A DNA stretch of 51,497 nt from Hyphomicrobiales bacterium (GTDB taxonomy: Bacteria > Pseudomonadota > Alphaproteobacteria > Rhizobiales > Aestuariivirgaceae), in the NCBI GenBank assembly GCA_027024225.1, contig JALVSR010000016.1, positions 1 to 51,497 on the forward strand, in the 5' to 3' direction. Positions 16,453 through 25,216 of this stretch are shown one piece after another (positions within the stretch are counted from its first letter, which is position 1; every line of letters starts with the position of its first letter). The position numbers were made by a program, and so were the translations under genes. A model generated the notes under the pieces. That model was not told the DNA's origin. It ran no database searches and saw only the letters and a list, made by a program, of their open reading frames with translations.

Positions 16453-19400
16453 TCACTCCAGTTCCACCAGCAGGTCCTTCGCGTCCACCTGCTGGCCCGG
16501 CTGCACCAGCACGCGCTTCACCTTGCCGTCCACCTCGGCATGGATGGCCGTTTCCATTTTCATGGCCTCCAGCGTGCACAGCACGTCGCCCGCCTTCACC
16601 GTCTGGCCTTCCTTTACCGACACGGTGGAAACCACGCCGGGCATGGGCGCGCCGATCTGTTTCGGGTCGGCCGGGTCGGCCTTGGGATGCGCGGCGGCCT
16701 TGCGCTTCTCCTCGCCGCCTTCCACGTGGCGCTTTTCCACCTTCACCACGCGCGGCTCGCCGTTGAGCTCGAAGAAGACCTTCACGAACCCCTCGTCGTC
16801 TTCCTCGCCCACGGCCAGCAGGCGAATGTGCGGCGCCTTGCCCTTTTCCAGCTCGACGGTGGTTTCCTCGCCGACCTCCATGCCATAGAAGAAGTTCATC
16901 GTCGGCAGCACCGACATGGGGCCGTATTTCTCGGCCTTCTTCGCGTAGTCCACGAAGACCTTCGGATACATGAGGTAGGAGTAGAGCTCCTCCTCCGTGA
17001 TCTCGCGGCCCACCAGGTCCTCGGCCTTCTTCTTCTCGGCCTCGAGGTCGGCCGGCGGCAGGTCGGCGCCGGGGCGGCCCTCGATGGGCTTTTCGCCCTT
17101 CAGGATCTTCTTCTGCAGCTCCTTCGGCCAGCCGCCCGGGGGCTGACCCAGCTCGCCGCGGAACATGGCCACCACGGATTCGGGGAAGGCGATTTCCTTC
17201 TCCGGGTCCAGCACGTCTTCCGGCGTCAGCCCGGCGGACACCATCATCAGCGCCATGTCGCCCACCACCTTCGACGACGGCGTGACCTTCACGATGTCGC
17301 CGAACATCATGTTGACCTCGCGATACATCTTCGCGACCTCGTGCCAGCGGTCGCCAAGGCCCAGTGCGCGGGCCTGTTCCTTCAGGTTGGTGAACTGCCC
17401 GCCGGGAATCTCGTGCAGGTAGACCTCGGAGGCAGGTGCGCGCAGGTCGGATTCGAAGGCGAGGTAGCGCGTGCGCACGGCCTCCCAGTAGTTGGAGAAC
17501 TCGCGCACGGTGGCCGGGTCGATGCCGGTTTCGCGCTCGGTATTGCGCAGCGCCTCCACGATGGAGCCAAGGCAGGGCTGGCTGGTCAGCCCGCTCATGG
17601 CGTCCATGGCCGCATCCGCCGCGTCCACGCCCGCTTCTGCCGCCGCCAGGATGGTGGCCCCGGCGATGCCGGAGGTGTCGTGCGTGTGGAAATGCACCGG
17701 CAGGCCGGTTTCTTCCTTGATGGCCTTCACCAGGATGCGCGCGGCGGCGGGCTTGAGCAGGCCCGCCATGTCCTTGATGCCCAGGATGTGGGTGCCGGTT
17801 TCTTTCAGCTCGCGGGCCAGCTTCACGTAATAGTCGAGGTCGTATTTCGGCCGGGCGGGGTCGAGGATGTCGCCGGTGTAGCACATCACGGCCTCGCAGA
17901 TCTTGCCGGTCTTCAGCACCTCCTCAATGGAAACCTTCATGTTTTCCACCCAGTTGAGGCTGTCGAAGACGCGGAAGACGTCGATGCCGCTTTCCGCCGC
18001 CCGGCGCACGAAGCCCCGCACCACGTTGTCCGGATAGCTGGTGTAGCCCACCGCGTTGGCGCCGCGCAGCAGCATCTGCAGCAGGTGGTTGGGCATGGCC
18101 TCGCGCAACAGCCGCAGGCGCTCCCACGGGCATTCGTTGAGGAAGCGCATGGCGGTGTCGAAGGTCGCGCCCCCCCAGCATTCCATGGAGAACAGGTTCG
18201 GCAGCCGGTGCGCGTAGGCGCGGGCCACCTTCACGATGTCATGGGTGCGCATGCGCGTGGCCAGCAGCGACTGGTGCGCGTCGCGCATGGTGGTGTCGGT
18301 CAGCAGCAGCCGCTTCTGTTCCAGCATCCACCGCGCCACCGCCTCGGGGCCTTGCGTGTCGAGAATGTGCTTTGCGGTGCCCTCCATGGGCGGCTCGCCG
18401 CCTTCGAACTCCGGCACGCGGATGAGCGGCAGGTGCTCCGGCTTCGGCCGGCCGCGCACCAGGTCGTTGCCGTTCACCGTCACGTCGGCGATGTATTCCA
18501 GCAGCCGCAATGCACGGGCGCGCGGTTTCGGAAACTTGAACAGCTCCGGCGTCTCGTCGATGAAGCGGGTGGAGTACTCGAGGTTGCGGAACTTCGGGTG
18601 CTGCAGCAGGTTCAGCAGGAAGGGGATGTTGTTGGCCACGCCGCGGATGCGGAACTCGCGCAGCGCCCGCAGCATGCGGTCCACCGCGTCGTCGGCCGTC
18701 ATGCCCCAGGTGATGACCTTCACCAGCAGGCTGTCGTAGTAGCGGGTAATGACCGCGCCGTTGTAGGCCGTGCCGGCGTCCAGCCGCACGCCGAAGCCGG
18801 AAGCCGAGCGATAGCCGGTGATGCGGCCATAGTCCGGCACGAAGTTGTTGGCCGGGTCCTCGGTGGTGATGCGGCATTGCAGGGCGTGGCCGAAGAGGCG
18901 GATTTCAGCTTGCGGCGGCACGCCGGTTTCCTCGATCTGCCCGATGCGCCCGCCCTCGGCGATGCGAATCTGCGCCTTGACGATATCGACGCCGGTGACC
19001 TCCTCGGTGATGGTGTGCTCCACCTGCACGCGCGGGTTGACCTCGATGAAGTAGAAGTCCTCGGACTCCATGTCCATGAGGAACTCCACCGTGCCGGCGT
19101 TCACGTAACCGGCGTGGCGCATGAGCTTCAGCGCCGCCTCGCAGATCTCGGCGCGTTTCTCATCCCCCAGGTAGGGGGCGGGCGCGCGCTCCACGACCTT
19201 CTGGTTGCGCCGCTGCACGGAGCAGTCGCGCTCGAACAGGTGCACGATGTTGCCGTGGGTGTCGCCGAGGATCTGCACCTCCACGTGCCGCGCGCGCTCG
19301 ATGAGCTTCTCCAGATACACCTCGTCGTTGCCGAAGGCGTTCAGCGCCTCGCGGCGGCCTTCCAGCACGTTCTTTTCCAGCTCGTCCGGGGAGCGGATGA

Positions 19401-19941
19401 TGCGCATGCCGCGGCCGCCGCCGCCCCAGCTGGCCTTCAGCATGAGCGGGTAGCCGATCTCTTCCGCCAGCCGCTTCACTTCCTCCATGTCATGGGGCAG
19501 GGGGTCGGTGGCGGGCACCACCGGCGTGCCGGCCTCGATGGCGAGTTCACGCGCGGCCACCTTGTTGCCCAGCCGCTCCATGACCTCCGGCGGCGGACCC
19601 ACCCAGATGAGGCCTGCGTCCATGACGGCGCGGGCGAAGTCCGGGTTCTCGGAGAGGAAGCCATAGCCCGGGTGCACGGCATCGGCCCCGGCTTCCTTCG
19701 CCACGTGGATGATGCCCTCGATGTCAAGGTAGGCCTTCACCGGCCCCAGCCCGTGGCCGATGAGGTAGGCCTCGTCGGCCTTGAAACGGTGCAGCGAGAG
19801 CATGTCCTCGTCGGCGTAGATGGCGACGGTGGAAATACCCAGCTCGTTGGCCGCCCGCATGATGCGGATGGCGATTTCGCCTCGGTTGGCTACGAGCAGC
19901 TTGCGGATGCGGCCTTCGGGCTTGCTGGCTGTCACGGGCAT
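16453..19941 (-). CDS. pyc: Pyruvate carboxylase
   Basis: A 1162-residue biotin enzyme that carboxylates pyruvate to oxaloacetate to refill the TCA cycle. The domain order is complete in one chain. The biotin carboxylase is at about 10-460 (KLLVANRGEIAIRI, ATP-grasp loop KASWGGGGRGM, RDCSVQRRNQKVVE). The carboxyltransferase is at about 545-820 (LTDTTMRDAHQSLLATR, HTHDTSGI). The PC-specific allosteric/tetramerisation region follows. The biotin carrier is at about 1090-1162, with biotinyl Lys1128 in LEAMKMETAI. Length matches alpha4-type pyruvate carboxylases (about 1150). It is transcribed alone, divergently from the cyd operon. No biotin ligase is seen in the window. Confidence 0.98.
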   Translation of the reverse strand: MPVTASKPEGRIRKLLVANRGEIAIRIMRAANELGISTVAIYADEDMLSLHRFKADEAYLIGHGLGPVKAYLDIEGIIHVAKEAGADAVHPGYGFLSENPDFARAVMDAGLIWVGPPPEVMERLGNKVAARELAIEAGTPVVPATDPLPHDMEEVKRLAEEIGYPLMLKASWGGGGRGMRIIRSPDELEKNVLEGRREALNAFGNDEVYLEKLIERARHVEVQILGDTHGNIVHLFERDCSVQRRNQKVVERAPAPYLGDEKRAEICEAALKLMRHAGYVNAGTVEFLMDMESEDFYFIEVNPRVQVEHTITEEVTGVDIVKAQIRIAEGGRIGQIEETGVPPQAEIRLFGHALQCRITTEDPANNFVPDYGRITGYRSASGFGVRLDAGTAYNGAVITRYYDSLLVKVITWGMTADDAVDRMLRALREFRIRGVANNIPFLLNLLQHPKFRNLEYSTRFIDETPELFKFPKPRARALRLLEYIADVTVNGNDLVRGRPKPEHLPLIRVPEFEGGEPPMEGTAKHILDTQGPEAVARWMLEQKRLLLTDTTMRDAHQSLLATRMRTHDIVKVARAYAHRLPNLFSMECWGGATFDTAMRFLNECPWERLRLLREAMPNHLLQMLLRGANAVGYTSYPDNVVRGFVRRAAESGIDVFRVFDSLNWVENMKVSIEEVLKTGKICEAVMCYTGDILDPARPKYDLDYYVKLARELKETGTHILGIKDMAGLLKPAAARILVKAIKEETGLPVHFHTHDTSGIAGATILAAAEAGVDAADAAMDAMSGLTSQPCLGSIVEALRNTERETGIDPATVREFSNYWEAVRTRYLAFESDLRAPASEVYLHEIPGGQFTNLKEQARALGLGDRWHEVAKMYREVNMMFGDIVKVTPSSKVVGDMALMMVSAGLTPEDVLDPEKEIAFPESVVAMFRGELGQPPGGWPKELQKKILKGEKPIEGRPGADLPPADLEAEKKKAEDLVGREITEEELYSYLMYPKVFVDYAKKAEKYGPMSVLPTMNFFYGMEVGEETTVELEKGKAPHIRLLAVGEEDDEGFVKVFFELNGEPRVVKVEKRHVEGGEEKRKAAAHPKADPADPKQIGAPMPGVVSTVSVKEGQTVKAGDVLCTLEAMKMETAIHAEVDGKVKRVLVQPGQQVDAKDLLVELE

Positions 19942-20209
19942 TCTCCTTGCGTGGCAGTCATCACGATCATCGTTGCTTGCAGAAATGCATCACCGGGCAT
20001 GCTGCCCGGGCCTGCGTGTCGCTCACTTTTAGGCAATTCGGCGGCACGCGCCAAGTCCCGCGCTTGCAAGAAGACTTCACCCACCAGGACAGCCAATGAT
20101 GACTGCATTTCATATGCCGGGATGAAACGGGGGAGGAAAATGCACATATGGCGGAAACAAGCGCGAAAATGCTGCACGGGTTCAATTTCAACCGCATGGA
20201 GAAACGGCC

Positions 20210-21619
20210 ATGGAAAGCTGGTTCGCCGCGGAGTTCCTGGCGCGGGTGCAATTTGCCTTCACGGTGGCGTTTCACATCATTTTTCCGGCTTTCTCCATCG
20301 GGCTGGCAAGCTTCCTTACCGTGCTGAACGGGTTGTGGTTGCTTACGCGCCAGAACGTCTATCTCGACCTGTTCGAATACTGGAAGAAGATTTTCGCCGT
20401 GGTTTTCGGCATGGGCGTGGTGTCCGGGTTGGTGATGTCCTACGAGTTCGGCACCAACTGGGCGAGCTTTTCGGACAAGGCCGGGCCGGTGGTTGGCCCC
20501 TTGCTGGCTTACGAGGTCCTGTCCGCCTTTTTTCTGGAGGCCGGGTTCCTGGGCATCATGCTGTTCGGCCGCCAGAAGGTTGGCGACGCCCTGCACATGC
20601 TGGCCACGGCCATTGTGGCGCTCGGCACGCTCATTTCGGCCTTCTGGATCCTGTCGGTGAACTCGTGGATGCAGACGCCGGCCGGCTTCACGCTGGCGGA
20701 AGACGGGCGCTTCCTGCCGGCGGACTGGTGGGCCATCATTTTCAATCCCTCGTTTCCATACCGGCTGGTGCACATGGTGCTGGCGGCCTTCCTGAGCACC
20801 GCCTTCGCCGTGGGGGCGGTGAGCGCGCTGCACCTGCTGCGCAATTCCCGCGACGAGGCGGCGCGGCGCGCCTTTTCCATGGCCATGTGGATGGCGGCGC
20901 TGATAACGCCCTTGCAGATCTATGCCGGCGACTTGCACGGGCTGAACACGCTGGAATACCAGCCAGTCAAGGTGGCGGCCATGGAAGGGCATTTCGAGCG
21001 CGAGGGAGACAACCAGCCCATTTACATCTTCGGCATTCCAGACCGCGAGGAGGAGCGGCTGAAATACGCCGTGGGCATTCCGTATCTCGGGTCGCTCATC
21101 CTCACCCATTCTTGGAACGGGCAGATCAAGGGGTTGAAAGAGTTTCCCAAGGACGAGTGGCCGCCGCTGGGGGTGGTGTTCTGGAGCTTCCGCGTCATGG
21201 TGGCCATAGGCTTTCTCATGCTGGGGCTGGGCCTGTGGAGCCTGTGGGCAAGATACCGCGGCACCCTGTACGAGAATCACCGGCTGCTGAAGGCGGCGCT
21301 CATCATGGGGCCGTCCGGCTTCGTGGCGCTGCTGGCCGGGTGGTTCACCACGGAAGTGGGGCGCCAGCCGTGGCTGGTGCAGGGTTACCTGCGCACCTCG
21401 GAGGGGCTTTCGCCGGTGGATGCGCCGGCCGTGGCGGCGTCGCTGGCGGGGTTCATCGTCGTCTATTTCTTCGTCTTCGGCGCGGGCATCTACTACCTGC
21501 TGCGGCTGATGAACAAGCCGGTGGCGGAAATCCGCACCTTGCCGCCGGAAGACGAGGCGGACCCCACCCCGGTGCTGTCGCCGGAGTTCGATCCGGATTT
21601 CCTGCCGCCGGAAAAATGA
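20210..21619 (+). CDS. cydA: Cytochrome bd-type quinol oxidase subunit I (CIO type)
   Basis: A 469-residue inner-membrane subunit of a quinol:O2 oxidoreductase with about nine helices. Haem ligands fit the family: His22 (AFHIIFP), His188 (RLVHMVLAA) and the signature GWFTTEVGRQPW at 377-388. The protein is shorter than E. coli CydA (522) because the periplasmic quinol loop is of the short type, which, with the DUF2474 partner, points to the cyanide-insensitive oxidase (CioA) branch. The ATG at 20210 follows a GGAGAAAC-type site. cydB begins 36 bp after its stop. Bd oxidases serve micro-oxic growth and resistance to cyanide, sulphide and NO (family knowledge). I found no clear FNR box upstream. 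Confidence 0.96.
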   Translation: MESWFAAEFLARVQFAFTVAFHIIFPAFSIGLASFLTVLNGLWLLTRQNVYLDLFEYWKKIFAVVFGMGVVSGLVMSYEFGTNWASFSDKAGPVVGPLLAYEVLSAFFLEAGFLGIMLFGRQKVGDALHMLATAIVALGTLISAFWILSVNSWMQTPAGFTLAEDGRFLPADWWAIIFNPSFPYRLVHMVLAAFLSTAFAVGAVSALHLLRNSRDEAARRAFSMAMWMAALITPLQIYAGDLHGLNTLEYQPVKVAAMEGHFEREGDNQPIYIFGIPDREEERLKYAVGIPYLGSLILTHSWNGQIKGLKEFPKDEWPPLGVVFWSFRVMVAIGFLMLGLGLWSLWARYRGTLYENHRLLKAALIMGPSGFVALLAGWFTTEVGRQPWLVQGYLRTSEGLSPVDAPAVAASLAGFIVVYFFVFGAGIYYLLRLMNKPVAEIRTLPPEDEADPTPVLSPEFDPDFLPPEK

Positions 21620-21654
21620 TGGGCACGGCAAGGGCTGAAAGGGAGGAAAAGGTC

Positions 21655-22659
21655 ATGGAACTGGACCTGGCATTCACCTGGGCGGTCATCATCGGCCTTG
21701 CGGTGCTGTTCTACGTTATCCTGGACGGGTTCGACCTGGGCGTGGGCATCCTGTTCCCCACGGGGAAGAACGACCGCGAGCGCGACGTGATGATGAACGC
21801 CATCGCCCCTGTCTGGGACGGCAACGAGACGTGGCTCATCCTGGGTGGCGGGGGGCTGTTCGCGGTGTTTCCGCTGGCCTACGGGGTCATCCTGTCGGCG
21901 CTTTACATCCCCATCATCATGATGTTGCTGGCGCTCATCTTCCACGGCGTGGCGTTTGAATACCGCTGGCGCACGGTGCGCTGGAAGAAGGTGTGGGATG
22001 CCGCCTTCTTCGGCGGTTCGCTGGTGGCGGCGTTCTGCCAGGGCATCGCGCTGGGCGCGCTGGTGCAGGGCATCCCGGTGCAGGGGCGCGCCTATGCCGG
22101 TGGCTGGTTCGACTGGCTGACACCGTTCTCGCTGCTTACCGGCGTGGCGGTGGTGACGGGCTACGCACTGCTGGGCGCCACCGTGCTCATTTACAAGACG
22201 GAAGGGGTACTGCAGGAGCGCATGCGGCACTACGCCTTCCGGCTGGGCATCGCCACGCTGGCATTCATGGGGCTGGTAAGCATCATTACGCCGCTGTTGC
22301 AGCCGGTCTATTTCCAGCGCTGGTTCAACCTGCCGGGCAGCCTGTGGACCATGGTGGTGCCGTTTTTCATGCTGATGCTGGTCTGGCTGTTCTTCACGGG
22401 CTTGCGCGACCGCAAGGAGTTGCAGCCATTCCTGGCCGCGCTGGGCTTCTTTGTGGCCGGGGTCATGGGTATCGGCATCAGTTTCTACCCGTACATGGTG
22501 CCGCCATCGCTCACCATATGGGACGCGGCGGCGCCGGAAGAAACGCTGCGCTTCACGCTGGTGGGCACGGTGGTGCTGTTGCCGCTGATACTGGCCTACA
22601 CGGCCTATGCCTACTGGGTATTCCGCGGAAAGGTGCGCGAAGGTGAAGGATATCACTGA
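21655..22659 (+). CDS. cydB: Cytochrome bd-type quinol oxidase subunit II (CIO type)
   Basis: A 334-residue membrane subunit with about eight to nine helices that scaffolds CydA. It has the family opening VLFYVILDGFDLGVGILFP (about residues 14-32), the NAIAPVWDGNETWLILGGGG block (about 44-63), and the end SFYPYMVPPSLTIWDAAAP. The start chosen is the ATG at 21655, which has an excellent GGGAGGAAAAGG site. Another in-frame ATG overlaps the cydA stop at 21616 and would add 13 residues, but it has no comparable site. It lies in an operon with cydA and the DUF2474 gene, which overlaps its 3' end. Confidence 0.96.
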   Translation: MELDLAFTWAVIIGLAVLFYVILDGFDLGVGILFPTGKNDRERDVMMNAIAPVWDGNETWLILGGGGLFAVFPLAYGVILSALYIPIIMMLLALIFHGVAFEYRWRTVRWKKVWDAAFFGGSLVAAFCQGIALGALVQGIPVQGRAYAGGWFDWLTPFSLLTGVAVVTGYALLGATVLIYKTEGVLQERMRHYAFRLGIATLAFMGLVSIITPLLQPVYFQRWFNLPGSLWTMVVPFFMLMLVWLFFTGLRDRKELQPFLAALGFFVAGVMGIGISFYPYMVPPSLTIWDAAAPEETLRFTLVGTVVLLPLILAYTAYAYWVFRGKVREGEGYH

Positions 22660-22810
22660 AAACTCGCCCAGCCATCACCGCGCGCAAACCGGGGCGCCGC
22701 CCCTGTGGAGGCGCCTGGCCTGGTTCGTGGCCCTATGGGTGATGGGCGTTATAACGGTGGGCACGGTGGCTCTGCTGTTGCGCTGGCTGCTCAAGCCGGC
22801 TGGCTCATGA
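22643..22810 (+). CDS. DUF2474 small membrane protein of the CIO operon
   Basis: A small protein of about 55 residues with a conserved PLWRRLAWFVALWVMGV opening to a single transmembrane helix (about residues 21-46), matching DUF2474. This family is encoded after cioAB operons and is thought to play a CydX-like part in assembling or stabilising the oxidase. The start is not certain. I favour the GTG at 22643, inside the end of cydB, because GGAAAGG lies at suitable spacing. An ATG at 22607 would give 67 residues but also lies within cydB. Either way the reading frames overlap, indicating translational coupling. Its stop overlaps by a few bases the stop of the opposite-strand gene ending at 22805. 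Confidence 0.75.
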   Translation: MKDITENSPSHHRAQTGAPPLWRRLAWFVALWVMGVITVGTVALLLRWLLKPAGS

Positions 22811-23407
22811 TGTCTTCTCGTTCACGGCCAGCCGCTGCCTCAACAGGTGATACATGCCGCGCCAGCTGAGCGCATGCGCGGGCGGAAGATGCATGGGCTG
22901 GTCGAGGTTGGCCGGCGCGCACAAGGCGAAGCGGGCGATGTCCGCCGCCGGCATTTTCTCGAACAGCGCGCGCAGGATGGCATTGGCTTCCTGGCGCGTC
23001 AGGTTCAGGTGCGGGCGGCAGAGGGGGGTGGCGTACCGTCTGGAGCCGCCTTCATTCTCGCCCGCTTCTCCGGGGGCGTCCAGGGGCATGGGCGTGACCT
23101 CGAACAGGCCGTCGGGACGGCGCAAGCACGCCAGCGGCAGCAGTATGGCCGGCTCGGCGTCTTCGTCCATGACCAGCATGGGCAGGGGCAGAACGTCCTT
23201 GCCGGATCTTTGCAGCCTTTGCAGGTTCTCCTCGCAGCCGCGCAAGATGTCTTCCGCATTCGCTTGATGCTCTTTCAGCAGCCGGGCGAAGGCGAACGCC
23301 TCCGGCGCGGTGAAGGCCTCCAGCCGCCGGACAGACCAGTGCGGGCTGCCCGCGCGCAGGGTGGCGATCATTGCCCGGGGCAGGGCGGCGATGTTTTCGT
23401 GCCTCAT
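22805..23407 (-). CDS. Uncharacterised 200-residue protein
   Basis: A cytoplasmic-looking protein without signal peptide or membrane helices. It begins MRHENIAALPRAMIATLRAG, has a helical middle, an acidic DEDAEPAILLPLACLRRPDG section (about 90-108), a Gly/Glu-rich hinge (about 120-133) and a C-terminal NLTRQEANAILRALFEKMP segment. Start: the ATG at 23407 follows GGGAGTTGGGAC; a further in-frame ATG at 23443 is unnecessary. Codon usage matches the surroundings. It converges on the CIO operon with stops overlapping by about 6 bp. It is the last of three minus-strand unknowns, though 232 bp separate it from the next. No family is recognised. Confidence 0.6.
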   Translation of the reverse strand: MRHENIAALPRAMIATLRAGSPHWSVRRLEAFTAPEAFAFARLLKEHQANAEDILRGCEENLQRLQRSGKDVLPLPMLVMDEDAEPAILLPLACLRRPDGLFEVTPMPLDAPGEAGENEGGSRRYATPLCRPHLNLTRQEANAILRALFEKMPAADIARFALCAPANLDQPMHLPPAHALSWRGMYHLLRQRLAVNEKTS

Positions 23408-23639
23408 GTCCCAACTCCCGTGACGCGGTGGTTTCGGCGCCATTGTATCGAATTGAAACGGCGCCTTGATCGTTCGTTATCCGGTCGTGGTGTGAAGCAA
23501 GGCCTGTGCCACGTGGGGGCGACAGGCCGGCCGCGCCTGCGCCGGGCGGGACACTCCTGCGGACAGCGAGGAGAAGGGCGAGGAGAACAGCAAGGAGAAG
23601 GGCGTTGGTGAGAAAGCCGTATGGGCGGCATTGGGCCGC

Positions 23640-23942
23640 TCAGCCCCCGCCACGCTGGAAGTTGCGGCGGAACCGGCGCAGAAATTCCTCGCGCGCGGCA
23701 TTGTCCGGCAGGGGCGACAGGTCGAGCTCCACCCTGAGGCGCGGCAGCACAAGAGCACCCATGCGCCTGGCGCACAGCGGATGAACGCAGATGTCCACGT
23801 TGGCGGGCAGCAACCGCCACCGGCGCGAGGAACATTCCGAAATCGCCTCGCCCGCAGCCGGCAAGCGGTTGATGAGGCGACGGAATTCACCTTCATCCAG
23901 GCTCATCTCCAGGGCGATGGCCTCATGCTCCGCAGATGTCAT
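23640..23942 (-). CDS. Uncharacterised 100-residue protein
   Basis: A small soluble protein that starts MTSAEHEAIALEMSLDEGEF. It contains VDICVHPLCARRMG and ends EFLRRFRRNFQRGGG. The helical acidic start and the basic, Gly-rich end suggest a compact alpha/beta domain. Its ATG lies 3 bp after the stop of the preceding secreted protein (TGA-CAA-ATG), so the two are almost certainly cotranscribed and probably translationally coupled. Competing frames in the same stretch encode Cys/Pro/Arg-rich low-complexity sequence and were rejected. I have a faint sense of similar hypothetical proteins in alphaproteobacteria but can name no family. Confidence 0.6.
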   Translation of the reverse strand: MTSAEHEAIALEMSLDEGEFRRLINRLPAAGEAISECSSRRWRLLPANVDICVHPLCARRMGALVLPRLRVELDLSPLPDNAAREEFLRRFRRNFQRGGG

Positions 23943-23945
23943 TTG

Positions 23946-24245
23946 TCATTGCGCGCGTTTGCTCTTGCACTCGTCGCGCTTGCGCTTGCAAGCCTCTTCG
24001 GTGAGGGTCTCCTCCACTTCCATCAGTTCCAGGCAGCTCAGATAGACTTCCTCGCAGGCATTGTCGCTCATGCAGGCGTCCACCTTGCGCTGACATTCCG
24101 CCTGGTCGCCGCCCCGCTGGCGGCATTCGGCAGCCACACGGGCGCATTGTTCCAGGGCGCTTGCCTGGGCCGACGGCGGGACGATTCCAGCCATGAGGCC
24201 CGCCCACAGCATGACGCGGGAAACAAGACTGGAAAGACCTTTCAT
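23946..24245 (-). CDS. Small secreted cysteine-rich protein
   Basis: A 99-residue protein with an N-terminal signal sequence (MKGLSSLVSRVMLWAGLMAG, likely cleavage after AQASA near residue 30). The mature part is short, charged and helical with seven cysteines in a regular pattern: EQCARVAAEC, AECQRKVDAC, NACEEVYLSC and then EACKRKRDEC. The CX9C/CX3C-like spacing suggests paired disulphide-linked helices (a helical hairpin resembling CHCH-type folds in general shape only). Start: the ATG at 24245 follows AAGGGAA. It heads a two-gene unit with the 100-residue protein and lies divergent to the gene at 24373. A periplasmic location is inferred. Confidence 0.6.
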   Translation of the reverse strand: MKGLSSLVSRVMLWAGLMAGIVPPSAQASALEQCARVAAECRQRGGDQAECQRKVDACMSDNACEEVYLSCLELMEVEETLTEEACKRKRDECKSKRAQ

Positions 24246-24372
24246 GAAGTCCGGTTCCCTTCTTGATTCGTAACGGGTTGGGCGAAACAACCGGGACATT
24301 CCCTCCGGAATGGCATATTTGACCCATTGCGATGGATAGGGATAGGACAATTACGAAAAAGTGGACGAAAGA

Positions 24373-25170
24373 ATGAAAAATCCATTTCCGGGAGAAACGC
24401 CACGGGCCATGCCGGGTTCTCCGCCGCCGAAACCCGTGGCCGATGTTTCACGCGCGCCGTGGCATGTGTTCATGGCGCCCGTGCATCCCGCCTTCATGGC
24501 TCCGTCCGCGCGAAAACACATGGCGGCGATGGCCGTGTTCGCGGGGGCGCTGGCGGATATCGTGGCGCTGAATGAGCCGGCGGAAGAGCGCGTAAAGCGC
24601 GTGGAACTTCTGGAGCTGGCCTTGGCGGGGGCTTTTGGACCGGCCATGAGCCGGCCGGAGCTGTTGCCGGCGGTCATGCTGCGCGATTCCCTGCTGGAAA
24701 CGGGTGGCGGCTTTGCCGATGCGCTGGCCCTGGCCGATGCCGTGCGCGACGAGATTTCCGGCGCGGTGGAGAAAATGGCCGTGGACGGAGAGGTTCTGCT
24801 GGATCATGCCGCGCGCGCTTCCGCGCCGGTGCTGCGCTATCTCGCGCATTTGCACGGTGAGACGGACGAAGCGGTGCTGCAACATGCCGATGACCTGGCC
24901 CGTGCGTGGTTCCTGCTGCGCAATGCAACGCGCTGGCCGGAGCTGGCGGGCGTTGCCGTGCCGGAGCTGTTGGGCAACGCGGCCGGGCTGCATCGGCACG
25001 TCGCCAATAGGTATCTGAAGGCGCAAGTCTACCGGTTGCACGCGCTGGCGGAGGCCACTCGATCCGCCCGGCAGAGAGGCCACGACGGAGGTGATCCGCT
25101 TTCGGGCATTTCCGCGTTTCGGCGGGCACGTGTTGCCATCGGCGCGAGGATGCGTCTAGGCTTCGGCTGA
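24373..25170 (+). CDS. Squalene/phytoene-synthase-fold protein, possibly NDUFAF6-like
   Basis: A 265-residue all-helical protein. Segments such as RKHMAAMAVFAGALADIVAL (about residue 46), DHAARASAPVLRYLAHLHG (about 148), LARAWFLLRNATRWPEL and VANRYLKAQVYRL line up in order with the squalene/phytoene synthase family. The Asp-rich motifs that bind prenyl diphosphate are not evident, so a catalytic prenyl synthase is unlikely. Degenerate members include NDUFAF6, a complex I assembly factor, and alphaproteobacteria carry relatives. An NDUFA12 gene is also in this window. Start: the ATG at 24373 is preferred over a GTG at 24361. The assignment rests on pattern similarity by eye and is moderate. 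Confidence 0.45.
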   Translation: MKNPFPGETPRAMPGSPPPKPVADVSRAPWHVFMAPVHPAFMAPSARKHMAAMAVFAGALADIVALNEPAEERVKRVELLELALAGAFGPAMSRPELLPAVMLRDSLLETGGGFADALALADAVRDEISGAVEKMAVDGEVLLDHAARASAPVLRYLAHLHGETDEAVLQHADDLARAWFLLRNATRWPELAGVAVPELLGNAAGLHRHVANRYLKAQVYRLHALAEATRSARQRGHDGGDPLSGISAFRRARVAIGARMRLGFG

Positions 25171-25216
25171 TTTCGGGGAGCATTCTCCTTCCAGGCCGCT
25201 TTTCGATGGGTGCAGG

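Noticed and set aside
19942-20209. FNR/ANR box expected between pyc and cydA
   Set aside because: No TTGAT-N4-ATCAA match. The only palindrome is CCGGGC-ATGCT-GCCCGG (19993-20009), which does not resemble a known oxygen regulator site.
16540-22659. A 2039-codon open frame on the plus strand antisense to pyc and running into cydB
   Set aside because: Its first 5 kb is the mirror of a well-supported pyruvate carboxylase; high GC at third positions keeps antisense frames open. Only its last 1 kb, which is cydB, is real.
23477-23896. A 139-codon minus-strand frame overlapping the 100-residue gene
   Set aside because: Cys/Pro/Ser/Arg-rich low-complexity product; the competing frame has a better composition, start context and coupling to its upstream neighbour.
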